Counted from the stretch's first letter, positions 6,978 to 15,917 are shown. The stretch: DNA of 16,323 nucleotides from Nitrospira sp. (GCA_025361385.1 JANYAJ010000009.1:1-16323); one strand, 5' to 3'. The notes: generated by a model not told the origin, from the letters alone. Numbers and translations: made by a program.

Positions 6978-8474
6978 GTGGCGCCGCCGCAATACTCGCT
7001 CAGCCTCGACCAATTTCGGCAATATGCCGGACAGGGTAATCTCATTCCGCTCTATCGAGAGATTCTCGCGGACTATGAAACCCCCGTCTCTGCCTTTTCA
7101 AAAATCGATCATGGCCCCTCAGCCTACCTCCTAGAGTCTATTGAGGGGGGAGAGAAATGGGCGCGTTATTCCTTCCTCGGCAGTGGTTCGCCCGTTGTCG
7201 TCTACGAAGATCGGGGCGACCTGGTTGTCGTGCAGGGCACACGCAAGAAGCGCATTCCCAGTCGTGGAAATCCGCTTGAACGGCTGCGTGAGATGATGGA
7301 AGGCTATCGCCCGGTGACGGTGCCGGACCTTCCCCCGTTTGTCGGCGGTGCCGTTGGATATCTAAGCTACGACATGGTGCGGACGTTCGAGGACATGGCA
7401 GCCAGGCAGAAGGATCCTCTGAATCTGCCGGACTGTGCCTTCCTGCTCACCGATACCATGCTGATCTTCGACAATGTCGCCCAGAAGATCAAAGTCGTGT
7501 CCACTGCGCATATCACGGCGAAGGGGGAGCGTGGCCTCAAGGCCGCCTACCGATTAGCCACGGAACGGATCGAGCGCATGATCGCGCGGCTGAAACGCCC
7601 GCTTCGCCGTACTCGTCCGCATCGCCGCCGGAAGCCGGTGACGTTTACGTCGAATATGAGCAAGGCAGATTTTGAGAAGATGGTCGTGCGGACGAAAGAA
7701 TATATTCGGGCCGGCGACATCGTCCAAACCGTGGTCTCTCAGAGATGGGAGACCAACCTGCAAGCGCCGCCGTTGCAACTCTATCGCGCATTACGTGTGG
7801 TGAATCCTTCCCCCTATATGTATTACCTGCGTATTGCAGGGGTCGAGCTGGTCGGTTCCTCTCCGGAGACCCTCGTCCGTTGCGAAAACGGTGTTATCTC
7901 TCTTCGTCCCATTGCCGGCACGCGCCGCCGCGGGTCCACGCCGGAAGAAGATCAGCAGATGGAGAAGCGGCTGCTGGCCGATGAGAAGGAACGGGCCGAG
8001 CATGTCATGCTCGTGGATCTCGGGCGGAACGATGTCGGACGCGTGGCGAAAGCAGGATCGGTCGTGGTGGATTCACTCATGCACGTCGAGCGGTATTCGC
8101 ACGTCATGCACATCGTCTCGAATGTGACAGGGCAACTGGATGAGTCGAAGACCTCGTACGACGTATTACGGGCTTGTTTTCCTGCCGGTACCGTCTCCGG
8201 CGCGCCGAAGATTCGCGCGATGCAGATCATCGATGAACTCGAGCCTACCAGGCGCGGACCCTATGCCGGCGCGGTGGGGTACCTCAGTTTCTCCGGCAAC
8301 ATGGACATGTGCATCAACATCCGCACCGTCGTCGTCAAAAAGCACCAGGCCTTCATCCAAGCCGGGGCCGGCATCGTTGCCGATTCGAATCCGGAACATG
8401 AATATGAAGAGACCTGTAACAAGGCCCAGGCCATGATGAAGGCCGTCCAATTGGCCGAGCAGGGATTGGAATGA
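6978..8474 (+). CDS. trpE: Anthranilate synthase component I
   Basis: A 498-residue enzyme subunit converting chorismate to anthranilate with ammonia supplied by TrpG; first committed step of tryptophan synthesis. The N-terminal regulatory region holds LLES (51-54), the motif that binds tryptophan for feedback inhibition. The chorismate-binding domain shows PIAGTRRRG (from 311), DLGRNDVGR, AGTVSGAPK (403-411) and the late IQAGAGIVADSNPEHEYEET region. These match TrpE rather than PabB or isochorismate synthases, and the trp neighbours confirm it. The start is GTG at 6978 with AGGA 7 bases upstream. trpG follows after 24 bases. Confidence 0.97.
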   Translation: MAPPQYSLSLDQFRQYAGQGNLIPLYREILADYETPVSAFSKIDHGPSAYLLESIEGGEKWARYSFLGSGSPVVVYEDRGDLVVVQGTRKKRIPSRGNPLERLREMMEGYRPVTVPDLPPFVGGAVGYLSYDMVRTFEDMAARQKDPLNLPDCAFLLTDTMLIFDNVAQKIKVVSTAHITAKGERGLKAAYRLATERIERMIARLKRPLRRTRPHRRRKPVTFTSNMSKADFEKMVVRTKEYIRAGDIVQTVVSQRWETNLQAPPLQLYRALRVVNPSPYMYYLRIAGVELVGSSPETLVRCENGVISLRPIAGTRRRGSTPEEDQQMEKRLLADEKERAEHVMLVDLGRNDVGRVAKAGSVVVDSLMHVERYSHVMHIVSNVTGQLDESKTSYDVLRACFPAGTVSGAPKIRAMQIIDELEPTRRGPYAGAVGYLSFSGNMDMCINIRTVVVKKHQAFIQAGAGIVADSNPEHEYEETCNKAQAMMKAVQLAEQGLE

Positions 8475-8498
8475 TCTGCGCGAGATACGAGTACTGAC

Positions 8499-9062
8499 AT
8501 GCTACTGATGATCGACAACTACGATTCCTTCACCTACAACCTGGTGCAATATTTTGGGGAACTCGGTGAAGATGTTCGGGTGTTTCGTAACAATAAGATT
8601 ACGATTGAGCAGATCGAGTCGCTGAAACCCAGCCGCATCGTCATTTCTCCAGGGCCTTGCACGCCGATGGAAGCGGGCTTGTCGGTCGAGGCGATCAGGC
8701 ATTTCGGCGGGCGACTTCCCCTCTTGGGTGTCTGCCTCGGCCATCAATCTCTTGCTGTGGCGTTTGGCGGTGACGTTGTCCGAGCTGAACGGTTGATGCA
8801 CGGGAAAACGTCGAAGATCCAGCATGACGGGAAAACGATTTTCTATCAGCTCCCCAATCCCTTTGATGCTACGCGCTACCATTCCCTGATCGTGAAACGC
8901 GACACCCTTCCGTCCTGCTTTGAGATTTCCGCCGAGACGGCGGAGGGGGAAATTATGGGATTGCGCCATCGGTCATTGGGCATTGAAGGGGTGCAGTTTC
9001 ACCCAGAGTCGATCCTCACCACGGCGGGGAAGGACCTCCTCCGTAACTTCCTGAAGTTATAG
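8499..9062 (+). CDS. trpG: Anthranilate synthase component II, glutamine amidotransferase
   Basis: A 187-residue class I glutamine amidotransferase that releases ammonia from glutamine for TrpE. The catalytic triad is visible: Cys79 in GVCLGHQ, and His168 and Glu170 in GVQFHPES. The N-terminus [20 protein letters not shown] and the oxyanion segment SPGPCTP are typical of TrpG/PabA. It is a stand-alone subunit, not fused to TrpD. In many bacteria one such protein also serves p-aminobenzoate synthase; whether that holds here cannot be seen. The ATG at 8499 has only a weak ribosome-binding site (CGAG), and ATG 8508 is a possible alternative. Confidence 0.96.
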   Translation: MLLMIDNYDSFTYNLVQYFGELGEDVRVFRNNKITIEQIESLKPSRIVISPGPCTPMEAGLSVEAIRHFGGRLPLLGVCLGHQSLAVAFGGDVVRAERLMHGKTSKIQHDGKTIFYQLPNPFDATRYHSLIVKRDTLPSCFEISAETAEGEIMGLRHRSLGIEGVQFHPESILTTAGKDLLRNFLKL

Positions 9063-9085
9063 GAAGGTCCGCCTGGTCCCTAGCC

Positions 9086-10099
9086 ATGATCAAAGACGCG
9101 ATTGCCAAACTTGCCGACCGCTCTTCTCTCACCGAGCCAGAGGCCGAATCGGTGATGCTGGAGATCATGGAAGGCGCAGCGACTCCGGCCCAAATTGCCG
9201 CCTACTTGATGGGGCTTCGTCTCAAGGGAGAAACCGTCGAAGAAATATCCGGTTCCGTGCGGGCGATGCGAGCCAAGGCTGTCCGTATCGCCATTGGAGA
9301 TCCCCTGGTCGTGGATACCTGCGGCACGGGCGGGGATGGCGCGCATACGTTCAATATTTCCACGACGGCCGCATTTGTCATCGCAGGCGCAGGTCTGACC
9401 GTGGCGAAGCACGGGAACCGTTCTGTGTCATCTAAGTCGGGAAGCGCGGACGTCCTCTCGGCGTTGGGACTCAAGATTGATTTGCCGACCGAACGGGTGG
9501 CCGATTGTATCAATGATGTCGGGATCGGATTTCTCTTTGCCCCGCTCTACCATGGAGCTATGAAACATTGCGCCGGTCCTCGACAGGAGATGGGCATCCG
9601 AACCATGCTGAATCTCTTAGGCCCGCTGACCAATCCGGCAGGAGCGACCATCCAAGTGCTTGGCGTGTATGAGGGGCGATTGACCTCTCTGTTGGGAAAC
9701 GTACTCATGCATTTGGGATCGCAACATTGTTTTGTCGTCCATGGGATGGACGGACTCGATGAGATCACCCTTACCGCAAAGACGCAGGTGTCAGAGGCCA
9801 AAGGGGGCGTGTTGTCGAACTATCTTCTGAACCCGGCGGATCTTGGATTGGCACTGGTCCCGGCTAAACAGCTGGCAGGAGGGACGCCACAAGAGAACGC
9901 GATGATCACGCGTGACATTCTTCAGGGTCGTAAAGGCCCAAAACGGGACATCGTCTGTTTGAATGCTGCTCCGGCTCTTGTCGCTGGGCGCAAGGCGACA
10001 AATCTTCAAGATGGATTCCGCCTGGCTGGCCAGGCCATCGATTCAGGCGCTGCAGCCGAGAAGCTGGCGCGCCTCATCACATTCACGAATAGGGGATAA
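9086..10099 (+). CDS. trpD: Anthranilate phosphoribosyltransferase
   Basis: A 337-residue enzyme that attaches phosphoribose from PRPP to anthranilate. The hallmark glycine-rich PRPP-binding motif DTCGTGGDG is at 77-85, KHGNRSVSSKSGSAD follows at 108-122, and NLLGPLTNPAG lies near the middle. The helical N-terminal domain (to about 70) and the length are normal for the family. The ATG at 9086 gives the standard N-terminus, although the only good ribosome-binding sequence (AGGAAGG, 9062-9068) is 17 bases away. trpC begins 7 bases after the stop. Confidence 0.97.
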   Translation: MIKDAIAKLADRSSLTEPEAESVMLEIMEGAATPAQIAAYLMGLRLKGETVEEISGSVRAMRAKAVRIAIGDPLVVDTCGTGGDGAHTFNISTTAAFVIAGAGLTVAKHGNRSVSSKSGSADVLSALGLKIDLPTERVADCINDVGIGFLFAPLYHGAMKHCAGPRQEMGIRTMLNLLGPLTNPAGATIQVLGVYEGRLTSLLGNVLMHLGSQHCFVVHGMDGLDEITLTAKTQVSEAKGGVLSNYLLNPADLGLALVPAKQLAGGTPQENAMITRDILQGRKGPKRDIVCLNAAPALVAGRKATNLQDGFRLAGQAIDSGAAAEKLARLITFTNRG

Positions 10100-10106
10100 C
10101 GGTCTC

Positions 10107-10931
10107 GTGATTCTTTCTCGTATTCTGGAGCATAAGAAAGCGGAACTCCGGCATAAGCAAAGCCGTGGGTACCTCTCTGAGCTGAAGAAAAGAATTCAGG
10201 ACGCACCAGGTGTATTAGGTTTCGCCGTTGCCCTCGAAGCGACAAAAACGGCTGGCAGCCCGTCGCTGATCGCCGAAGTCAAAAAGGCCTCGCCCAGTCT
10301 TGGTCTCCTCCGTCCCGAGTTCTCCGAGCGGTTTAATTATCTCGAGATTGCCGAGACCTACCATGCCCATGGCGCCTCGGCTCTGTCCATCTTAACCGAC
10401 AAGGATTTTTTTCAAGGCAGTCTCGACTATCTTCGCGAGATCAAACAATCGGTGCCGATGCCTGCCCTGAATAAAGAGTTCATGGTCGAAGAGATCCAGT
10501 TTTACGAGGCGCGTGCCTATGGAGCCGACGCGGTTCTCTTGATCGTTGCGGCGCTCGAACGGCAACAACTGATCGACTTCTATGCCCTCGCAAGAGGGTT
10601 AGGGTTGGACGTGCTCATCGAAACCCATCACGAGCGTGAACTCGACAGGGTGTTGGAGCGGCTCCCGGAGGCCAGGATGATCGGCATCAACAATCGCGAC
10701 CTGAAGACTTTCACGACAGATCTCGGCGTCACGCTACGTTTAGCGAAACGAATTCCAACCGACAAGCTGATCATCAGTGAAAGCGGCATCCACACACGTG
10801 CTGATGTCGAACGGCTCGTCGAATCCGGTATCCATGCCATGCTCGTCGGAGAATCCCTCATTCGCGCAGAAGATACGGCAGCCAAGATACGCGAGTTGAT
10901 GGGAGTGCCGGCACCCTCTCATGCAGGATGA
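10107..10931 (+). CDS. trpC: Indole-3-glycerol phosphate synthase
   Basis: A 274-residue TIM-barrel enzyme that decarboxylates and closes CdRP to indole-3-glycerol phosphate. Key residues by alignment to the well-studied Sulfolobus enzyme are E57 and K59 in IAEVKKASPS, K123, E172 in IETHHE, N196 in GINNRDL and E225 in ISESGI; the phosphate site VGESLIR closes the barrel. The usual LRKDF segment reads LNKEF here, but the catalytic lysine is kept. The start is GTG at 10107, giving the typical MIL..ILEHKKAEL N-terminus, with AGGGGA 10 bases upstream inside the end of trpD. Longer in-frame starts lie within trpD and add non-homologous sequence. It is not fused to TrpF. Confidence 0.96.
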   Translation: MILSRILEHKKAELRHKQSRGYLSELKKRIQDAPGVLGFAVALEATKTAGSPSLIAEVKKASPSLGLLRPEFSERFNYLEIAETYHAHGASALSILTDKDFFQGSLDYLREIKQSVPMPALNKEFMVEEIQFYEARAYGADAVLLIVAALERQQLIDFYALARGLGLDVLIETHHERELDRVLERLPEARMIGINNRDLKTFTTDLGVTLRLAKRIPTDKLIISESGIHTRADVERLVESGIHAMLVGESLIRAEDTAAKIRELMGVPAPSHAG

Positions 10932-10950
10932 TTCTTGTGGCGGCAGAGCC

Positions 10951-10957
10951 AGGAGGT
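10951..10957 (+). promoter_or_regulatory. Consensus ribosome-binding site of the small lipoprotein gene
   Basis: AGGAGGT, 4 bases before the ATG at 10962. It is the same sequence and spacing as at the LysM lipoprotein gene, and it decides this start. Confidence 0.85.
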
Positions 10958-10961
10958 ACCA

Positions 10962-11273
10962 ATGGAAAGACTAATCGTGCTAATCCCGGCGGTATTCCTT
11001 CTCGTCGGTTGTGTGGGGAAGAGTTTTGGCGATCACACGACCCTGTGGAATTCGTGGGTAGGGTCGACGAAAGACGATCGAGTCCGCGAATTGGGCATTC
11101 CTACGCGCTGTCATCAGTTCAAGAATGGCGGCGAGATGTGTGAGTGGCCCTATCGAACTGGCATTGATGGGGCCGACATCGTCAATCTGAGTTTCAATTC
11201 AAAGGGCATCGTGTGCCAATGGGGCTATCGCGGATTCTATGGCGACCGTCGAAGTGAGGCGACGTGTCAATAA
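10962..11273 (+). CDS. Small lipoprotein inside the trp operon, function unknown
   Basis: A 103-residue predicted lipoprotein with a short signal peptide and a clear lipobox LVGC (Cys17). The mature part has four further cysteines (in TRCHQF, EMCEW, VCQW and the last ATCQ), so one or two disulfides are possible in the periplasm. The segment WVGSTKDDRVRELGIPTRC resembles the 'G-x-x-x-x-x-V-x-x-L-G-x-P' start of BamE/SmpA-type small lipoprotein domains. This is a suggestion, not an identification. It lies 30 bases after trpC and 22 bases before trpF on the same strand, so it must be transcribed with the tryptophan genes. Nothing in it suggests a catalytic role. Confidence 0.85.
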   Translation: MERLIVLIPAVFLLVGCVGKSFGDHTTLWNSWVGSTKDDRVRELGIPTRCHQFKNGGEMCEWPYRTGIDGADIVNLSFNSKGIVCQWGYRGFYGDRRSEATCQ

Positions 11274-11295
11274 ACACATCTTCACGAGAGTGACC

Positions 11296-11937
11296 ATGGC
11301 GCCCTACTTTGCTGTCAAGATTTGCGGCATCACGAATCAGGATGATGCAATTTCCGCTGTAGAAGCGGGCGCCGACGCGTTAGGTTTTGTGTTTTACAAG
11401 AAAAGTCCTCGCTCGGTTGAACCGTCCGTGGCTCGACAGATCATCGAGAAATTGCCACCATTCGTCACTCCGGTGGGCGTATTTGTGAATGAAGACGTGA
11501 CCGTCGTCCGCCGAATGATGGACGATTGCGGCTTGGCACTGGCCCAACTGCACGGAGATGAATCCGCCACCTATTGCCTAGAACTGAAACGTCCCATCCT
11601 CAAAGCCCTTCGCGTAAAAGATCGCAGCGCGTTTCTTGCTCTGGCAGAGTTTCGTGGTCGGGCCGGTGTTCGAGGGTTCGTCCTGGACGCCTTTTCCGAT
11701 CAAGCCTATGGAGGTACGGGACAAGTGATCGATTGGCACCTTGCCGCAGAAGCCGCCAAGGCCGCAAACATTCTTCTGGCCGGGGGGCTGACACCTGACA
11801 ATGTTAAGCAGGCCATCCAGGCGGTACAGCCCTATGGCGTAGATGTGAGCAGCGGCGTCGAACGGGAGCCTGGGAAGAAGGATCACGAGAAAGTGCGTGC
11901 CTTCATTCGCGCCGTCAGGGTTGTCTCCCTGACCTAA
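11296..11937 (+). CDS. trpF: Phosphoribosylanthranilate isomerase
   Basis: A 213-residue TIM-barrel enzyme performing the Amadori rearrangement of phosphoribosylanthranilate to CdRP. The general base Cys10 (VKICGIT) and general acid Asp131 (VLDAFS) are both present. The phosphate-binding parts GGTG (139-142), LAGGLTPDNV and DVSSGVE are also intact. The ATG at 11296 gives the usual short N-terminus with a weak GAGAG upstream. An earlier ATG (11239) lies within the lipoprotein gene and adds an unrelated leader. Confidence 0.96.
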   Translation: MAPYFAVKICGITNQDDAISAVEAGADALGFVFYKKSPRSVEPSVARQIIEKLPPFVTPVGVFVNEDVTVVRRMMDDCGLALAQLHGDESATYCLELKRPILKALRVKDRSAFLALAEFRGRAGVRGFVLDAFSDQAYGGTGQVIDWHLAAEAAKAANILLAGGLTPDNVKQAIQAVQPYGVDVSSGVEREPGKKDHEKVRAFIRAVRVVSLT

Positions 11938-11950
11938 CCGCGTTTATACT
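11921..11950 (+). promoter_or_regulatory. Possible internal promoter ahead of trpBA
   Basis: TTGTCT (11921-11926, 4 of 6), an 18-base spacer and TATACT (11945-11950, 5 of 6) straddle the end of trpF. Initiation near 11957 would give a leader of under 30 bases before trpB. Internal promoters in trp operons are known elsewhere, but this one rests on sequence match alone. Confidence 0.35.
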
Positions 11951-11983
11951 CCATCCATTCTATAAGTCAGCAAGAGGACAGCC

Positions 11984-13177
11984 ATGGGTTCAGTTCCGAA
12001 CAAAGAAGGTCGTTTTGGTGCCTACGGCGGACGCTATGTCCCTGAAACACTCATGCCTGCGCTGCTTGAGCTGGAGCAGGAATATGCCCGTGCGAAAAAA
12101 GACCGTCGCTTTCAGTCCGAGCTGGCCAATTATTTAAAACACTATGTCGGTCGGCCCACTTCGCTCTACTTCGCGCAACGACTCACTAAGCGCCTGGGTG
12201 GAGCGAAGGTCTACTTGAAGCGTGAAGACCTCTGTCATACCGGAGCCCATAAGATTAATAACGCGATTGGGCAGGGGCTGCTGGCCCTGCGGATGAAGAA
12301 ACCGCGCATCATTGCTGAAACAGGGGCCGGGCAACATGGCGTGGCGACGGCAACCGTTGCGGCGATGTTCGGGCTGCAATGTGAAATCTATATGGGGACC
12401 GAGGACATGCAGCGCCAGGCGCTGAACGTCTTCCGGATGAGATTGCTCGGTTCGACCGTGACGGGTGTCGATGCTGGAAGCCGCACGCTGAAGGATGCCA
12501 TCAGTGAAGCCATGCGAGATTGGACGACGAATATCCGCACGACGCACTATATTCTCGGCTCAGTGCTTGGGGCCCATCCCTATCCCATGATGATCCGGGA
12601 CTTCCAAGCCATCATCGGGCGTGAAACCAGACGACAGATCCTGGCGGCAGAAGGCCGGTTGCCGGATTGTCTGATCGCCTGCGTCGGTGGCGGTAGCAAT
12701 GCGATGGGACTTTTCCATGCATTCATCAAAGACAAGAAGGTGAAGATGGTGGGTGTCGAGGCGGGCGGCCTGGGTGTGGCGAGCGGAAAACATGCCGCGC
12801 GTTTTGAGGGAGGCAAGCCTGGCGTCTTGCAAGGCACCATGACCTATTTGCTCCAGGATGACGATGGCCAAATTAATCTGACGCATTCCGTATCGGCCGG
12901 GTTGGATTACGCCGCGGTCGGTCCCGAACATAGTTATTTGCGGGATCAAGGCCGCGCCTCCTACACCTCGGTGACCGATGATGAAGCGATGGCGGCGTTC
13001 GACTTACTGGCGAGAGAAGAGGGGATCATGCCGGCTCTCGAAAGCGCTCATGCCATTGCGCACACGGTGAAGGTGGCGCCCTCGATGAAGAAGAACCAGA
13101 TCCTGGTCGTGAATCTCTCCGGTCGTGGCGATAAGGACGTGCAGCAGGTCGCGAAGATGCGAGGAATCACGCTATGA
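11984..13177 (+). CDS. trpB: Tryptophan synthase beta chain
   Basis: A 397-residue PLP enzyme that condenses indole with serine to form tryptophan, as an alpha2-beta2 complex with TrpA. The PLP-binding lysine is K90 in the motif [10 protein letters not shown]. The phosphate-cup glycines are seen in [12 protein letters not shown], and the N-terminus [17 protein letters not shown] is that of the classical TrpB1 type. Length is normal. The ATG at 11984 has GAGGA 5 bases upstream. Its stop overlaps the start of trpA in an ATGA, which favours equal synthesis of the two subunits. Confidence 0.98.
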   Translation: MGSVPNKEGRFGAYGGRYVPETLMPALLELEQEYARAKKDRRFQSELANYLKHYVGRPTSLYFAQRLTKRLGGAKVYLKREDLCHTGAHKINNAIGQGLLALRMKKPRIIAETGAGQHGVATATVAAMFGLQCEIYMGTEDMQRQALNVFRMRLLGSTVTGVDAGSRTLKDAISEAMRDWTTNIRTTHYILGSVLGAHPYPMMIRDFQAIIGRETRRQILAAEGRLPDCLIACVGGGSNAMGLFHAFIKDKKVKMVGVEAGGLGVASGKHAARFEGGKPGVLQGTMTYLLQDDDGQINLTHSVSAGLDYAAVGPEHSYLRDQGRASYTSVTDDEAMAAFDLLAREEGIMPALESAHAIAHTVKVAPSMKKNQILVVNLSGRGDKDVQQVAKMRGITL

Positions 13178-13992
13178 CATCGAGACTGGACCGAGCCTTT
13201 GCACAACTTCGGCAGAAGGGGGAGCAGGCTCTCATTGCTTATGTGATGGCAGGCGACCCTTCACTGGAAGAGACAGAAGAACTGGTCGTGGAGTTAGAAC
13301 GTGCCGGAGCCGACATCATTGAACTGGGTGTTCCGTTTTCAGACCCTATCGCCGATGGTCCCGTGATACAGCAGGCAGCGGAGCGAGCGTTGCGCAGCGG
13401 GACGTCGCTCCGCAAGATCCTTCCCATGGTGATCAGATTGAGGACCAAGACTCAGATTCCATTGGTCTTGATGGCCTACTACAACAATATCCATGCATTC
13501 GGTCCTGAGCGGTTCTGCCATGAGGCGGTCCAAGCTGGTGTCGATGGGCTGATCGTACCGGATATGCCGCCGGATGAAGCGGGCCCCCTCAAAGGCCCTG
13601 CTGCTGCAGCAGGACTGCAACTGATTTTTCTCCTTGCTCCCACGAGTACGCCTGACAGAAGGAAATTCGTGGCGCGCCAATCACAAGGCTTCGTGTATTA
13701 CGTGTCGCTCACCGGGATTACCGGCGCAAAACTGCTGAACGTGGCTGATGTGGGAAAGAATGTTGAGAAGATCAGGAAGGTGACGCAGGTGCCGGTAGCG
13801 GTCGGTTTTGGGGTTGCGACACCGGAGGATGCGGCCAGCGTGGCAGCCATTGCCGATGGTGTCATTGTCGGCAGCGCTATCGTGAAGCAGATTGCCGCGC
13901 ACCAGCAGAAGCAGGATATGGTCAAGCAGGTCGCAGAATTTGTCCGCTCATTGAAAGCGGCGATGAACGCATCGCTGGCTAAGGCCCGCTAG
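13174..13992 (+). CDS. trpA: Tryptophan synthase alpha chain
   Basis: A 272-residue TIM-barrel subunit that cleaves indole-3-glycerol phosphate to indole and passes it to TrpB. The catalytic pair corresponding to Glu49 and Asp60 of the Salmonella enzyme is E50 ([12 protein letters not shown]) and D61 (IADGP). The conserved [16 protein letters not shown] and [10 protein letters not shown] loops are all present. It is the last gene of the operon, overlapping trpB by 4 bases. No clear intrinsic terminator is visible in the 110 bases that follow: an AGGCC/GGCCT pairing there has a long loop and no T-run. Confidence 0.97.
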   Translation: MTSRLDRAFAQLRQKGEQALIAYVMAGDPSLEETEELVVELERAGADIIELGVPFSDPIADGPVIQQAAERALRSGTSLRKILPMVIRLRTKTQIPLVLMAYYNNIHAFGPERFCHEAVQAGVDGLIVPDMPPDEAGPLKGPAAAAGLQLIFLLAPTSTPDRRKFVARQSQGFVYYVSLTGITGAKLLNVADVGKNVEKIRKVTQVPVAVGFGVATPEDAASVAAIADGVIVGSAIVKQIAAHQQKQDMVKQVAEFVRSLKAAMNASLAKAR

Positions 13993-14102
13993 TCGTCGAC
14001 TTCACTCATCTCCGTATGGAAAGGCCAGCATCGGCGCTCCTCCATCTCAGAGGCCTGTTAGACGCTTCAACTGTGACGATAAGAATTCAGGCGGGGCAGG
14101 AA

Positions 14103-14711
14103 CTATCGTTTGGCTTGGGGAGGCATGGCCTTAATCATCTCTGCTGCCAGCTCTTTCGCAATATCTTTTAAGTTCGGGCGATAGAACATATAGCTGCTCG
14201 ACCGTTCATGGCGTGCCTTCCAGACGGTGGTGCCGGTTGTGGCATCGACTAGGCGGATGCTCAGGCCCACTCGTCCGACATTATCGCCTTCCTTGCGCAT
14301 GTATTCCCAGGAGTTCACCCGGACGACTAAGAAGGAGTCCACATTCATCGCCTTACCCAGCTTCAGGGCGGAATCCTTGTCGGATTGCCCAGTCATTTCC
14401 AGACGTGAGAAGTAGAACACCAGCGCATCGAAGGCTTCCTTGGAAGCCTGGAAGATATCCGTCACATTCTCGGGAGACACCACCCGCTCGATATTCGCGA
14501 CCTTGTTCAGAGCACCGGACAAAACCTCTTGAATATCCTCGCGTGCGCTGTCGTATTGGCTGGCCATGGGAGGGAGCACCGCAATGGCTTGAGGGCGGAA
14601 CATTCTCGCCCCCGGTCCTTCCCACACTTCCTGTAAGCCGCCACAGCCGGCTATGAGGAGAAGGAGAAGACCGAGTGCGATGGTACGTCGTAGGTGATGA
14701 AGCATGAACAT
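14103..14711 (-). CDS. Lipoprotein with CsgG/TolB-N-like domain
   Basis: A 202-residue predicted lipoprotein whose signal peptide ends in the lipobox IAGC (Cys23). After a short linker the mature part starts a strand IAVLPP (43-48), followed by helices and strands. It ends with GLSIRLVDATTGTTVWKARHE (149-169) and a final amphipathic helix. This layout is like the CsgG, GNA1162 or TolB N-terminal family of periplasmic lipoprotein domains, where 'VGLSIRLVD..TG...W' is common. The exact family is uncertain. It starts 16 bases after the stop of the beta-barrel gene on the same strand, so the two are probably co-transcribed and may act together at the outer membrane. Two ATGs (14711, 14705) are possible starts; neither has a good ribosome-binding site. 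Confidence 0.85.
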   Translation of the reverse strand: MFMLHHLRRTIALGLLLLLIAGCGGLQEVWEGPGARMFRPQAIAVLPPMASQYDSAREDIQEVLSGALNKVANIERVVSPENVTDIFQASKEAFDALVFYFSRLEMTGQSDKDSALKLGKAMNVDSFLVVRVNSWEYMRKEGDNVGRVGLSIRLVDATTGTTVWKARHERSSSYMFYRPNLKDIAKELAAEMIKAMPPQAKR

Positions 14712-14727
14712 GGGTTCACTATACCAT

Positions 14728-15852
14728 TTAGAACGTCAAAGAAAGAGAGCCGGAGACGAGGGCCCCCTTCTCGCGAAAATCGTATCCACCCCCGACATCG
14801 ACACGCAGAGCATAGACCCGTAGGCCAAGCCCTGCAGTTGGGGTAAAGGGAGTATTTGCATCTTTCATATTCTTGAAACCGCCAACACGAAAGGAAAGAA
14901 ACTCAGACAATATCGTTTGCTCTGCCCCGAGGCTCAAGACCTGACTCTTCACTCCAGGCACAAAAGTCTTATTCGCCGTGGCATCGACATCTGCCGTTAA
15001 GGTGAGAGAAGAGTAGGGGTTAATGGCCATACCGCCGCGGACTTGTGGCCCGAGTTTGAGTTCGCCCCCGCCTGAGGCATTGAATGTCGGTTGATTGATG
15101 TCTTTAGCCACTGCACCAAAGCGGAGCCATGAGGAGGGGCGGTAGATGGCACCTACGTCGATTCCAAAGGCCGTTGAAAGCGTGGGTTTCCCAAAGTTGT
15201 CGGTTACGGAGACGTCGGTTCCCCCGGTGAGTGCCGTACGCCCATTGTAGGAGGCGCCTTGTATGATTTTCCCTGTCACGCCAATAGAAAATGTCTTGTC
15301 TGAGAACGCATAGGCATAAGAGAAAGCGGCCTGACGGGCTTCGAGCAAGCGCAATGCCATTGCACCCGTAATGTTCGTGCCAGATACTTGAACCGGATTG
15401 AGGATAAAGCCACCCCCCGTTGCGACATCTGACACGTTAAATCCGAAAGCATGCTCACCCAAGTGACCTTTGACGTACAGACCGGCTGATCCATTCAAGG
15501 ATACTGTTGCGCCTGGGCGATTAATTCTGTTGGCAATATCTTGCGCCTTAGCTTGATTAGCCTGAGAGATATCGGACGTATCGAACTTCTCTAGGTCGTG
15601 AATGGCATCTGCGATGCCGAGACGATCGATTACCTGAGCTCCGCCTTGAATCCTGATGTCCACCGTCTGCGTCATGGCTAAGCCGGCCGGGTTCCAATAG
15701 GTAGCCAGGGCATCTGTTGTGACGGCTACACCCGCGCCACCCATACCCATGGCGCGGGGACCCACCGTGACGAATTCAACAGCACATACCTGTGCGGGAA
15801 ACATCAAGATAATCAGAGATGCAACCGTGTAACGCAACCGCGAATAGATCAT
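14728..15852 (-). CDS. TraF/PorV-like outer-membrane beta-barrel protein
   Basis: A 374-residue protein with a signal peptide (about 1-24, ending QVCA). The mature N-terminus carries GPRAMGMGGAGVAVTTDALA followed by TYWNPAGLA, the signature seen in the FadL/PorV/TraF_2 group of outer-membrane proteins. The rest alternates Gly/aromatic/polar strands, as in a beta-barrel, and ends in SLSLTF with the C-terminal Phe used by the BAM machinery. Databases often name such proteins 'conjugal transfer protein TraF' after a domain match, but there are no conjugation genes here and I do not think it has that role. Substrate or partner is unknown. A promoter candidate lies at 15889-15917. Confidence 0.85.
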   Translation of the reverse strand: MIYSRLRYTVASLIILMFPAQVCAVEFVTVGPRAMGMGGAGVAVTTDALATYWNPAGLAMTQTVDIRIQGGAQVIDRLGIADAIHDLEKFDTSDISQANQAKAQDIANRINRPGATVSLNGSAGLYVKGHLGEHAFGFNVSDVATGGGFILNPVQVSGTNITGAMALRLLEARQAAFSYAYAFSDKTFSIGVTGKIIQGASYNGRTALTGGTDVSVTDNFGKPTLSTAFGIDVGAIYRPSSWLRFGAVAKDINQPTFNASGGGELKLGPQVRGGMAINPYSSLTLTADVDATANKTFVPGVKSQVLSLGAEQTILSEFLSFRVGGFKNMKDANTPFTPTAGLGLRVYALRVDVGGGYDFREKGALVSGSLSLTF

Positions 15853-15888
15853 TGAAAACCAATCCCAATGAGTTGAGGTATTTTGCTG

Positions 15889-15917
15889 AGTCTATTGGAT
15901 GAAACAGTTCTCGTCAA
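15889..15917 (-). promoter_or_regulatory. Likely promoter of the beta-barrel/lipoprotein pair
   Basis: On the minus strand TTGACG (15917-15912, 5 of 6) is followed after 17 bases by TAGACT (15894-15889, 4 of 6). Transcription would begin near 15882, about 30 bases before the ATG at 15852. The -35 sits within an inverted repeat CTCGTC/GACGAG (15910-15928), which could be a regulator site. Confidence 0.5.

Noticed and set aside
6345..7022. 225-codon minus-strand frame opposite the LysM gene and trpE start
   Set aside because: It is antisense to a gene with clear lipobox, coiled coil and LysM domain, and shows no recognisable domain or ribosome-binding site.
14020..14056. AGGCC/GGCCT pairing after trpA as a terminator
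   Set aside because: The loop is long and there is no T-run on either strand.
14718..14740. Promoter for the minus-strand lipoprotein gene (TATAGT close to its ATG)
   Set aside because: No -35 at suitable spacing, and the gene starts only 16 bases after the barrel gene, so shared transcription is simpler.
14728..15852. Conjugation gene traF
   Set aside because: Only the N-terminal motif is shared with the TraF_2 group; no other conjugation, relaxase or plasmid gene is present, and the barrel features fit a general outer-membrane protein.
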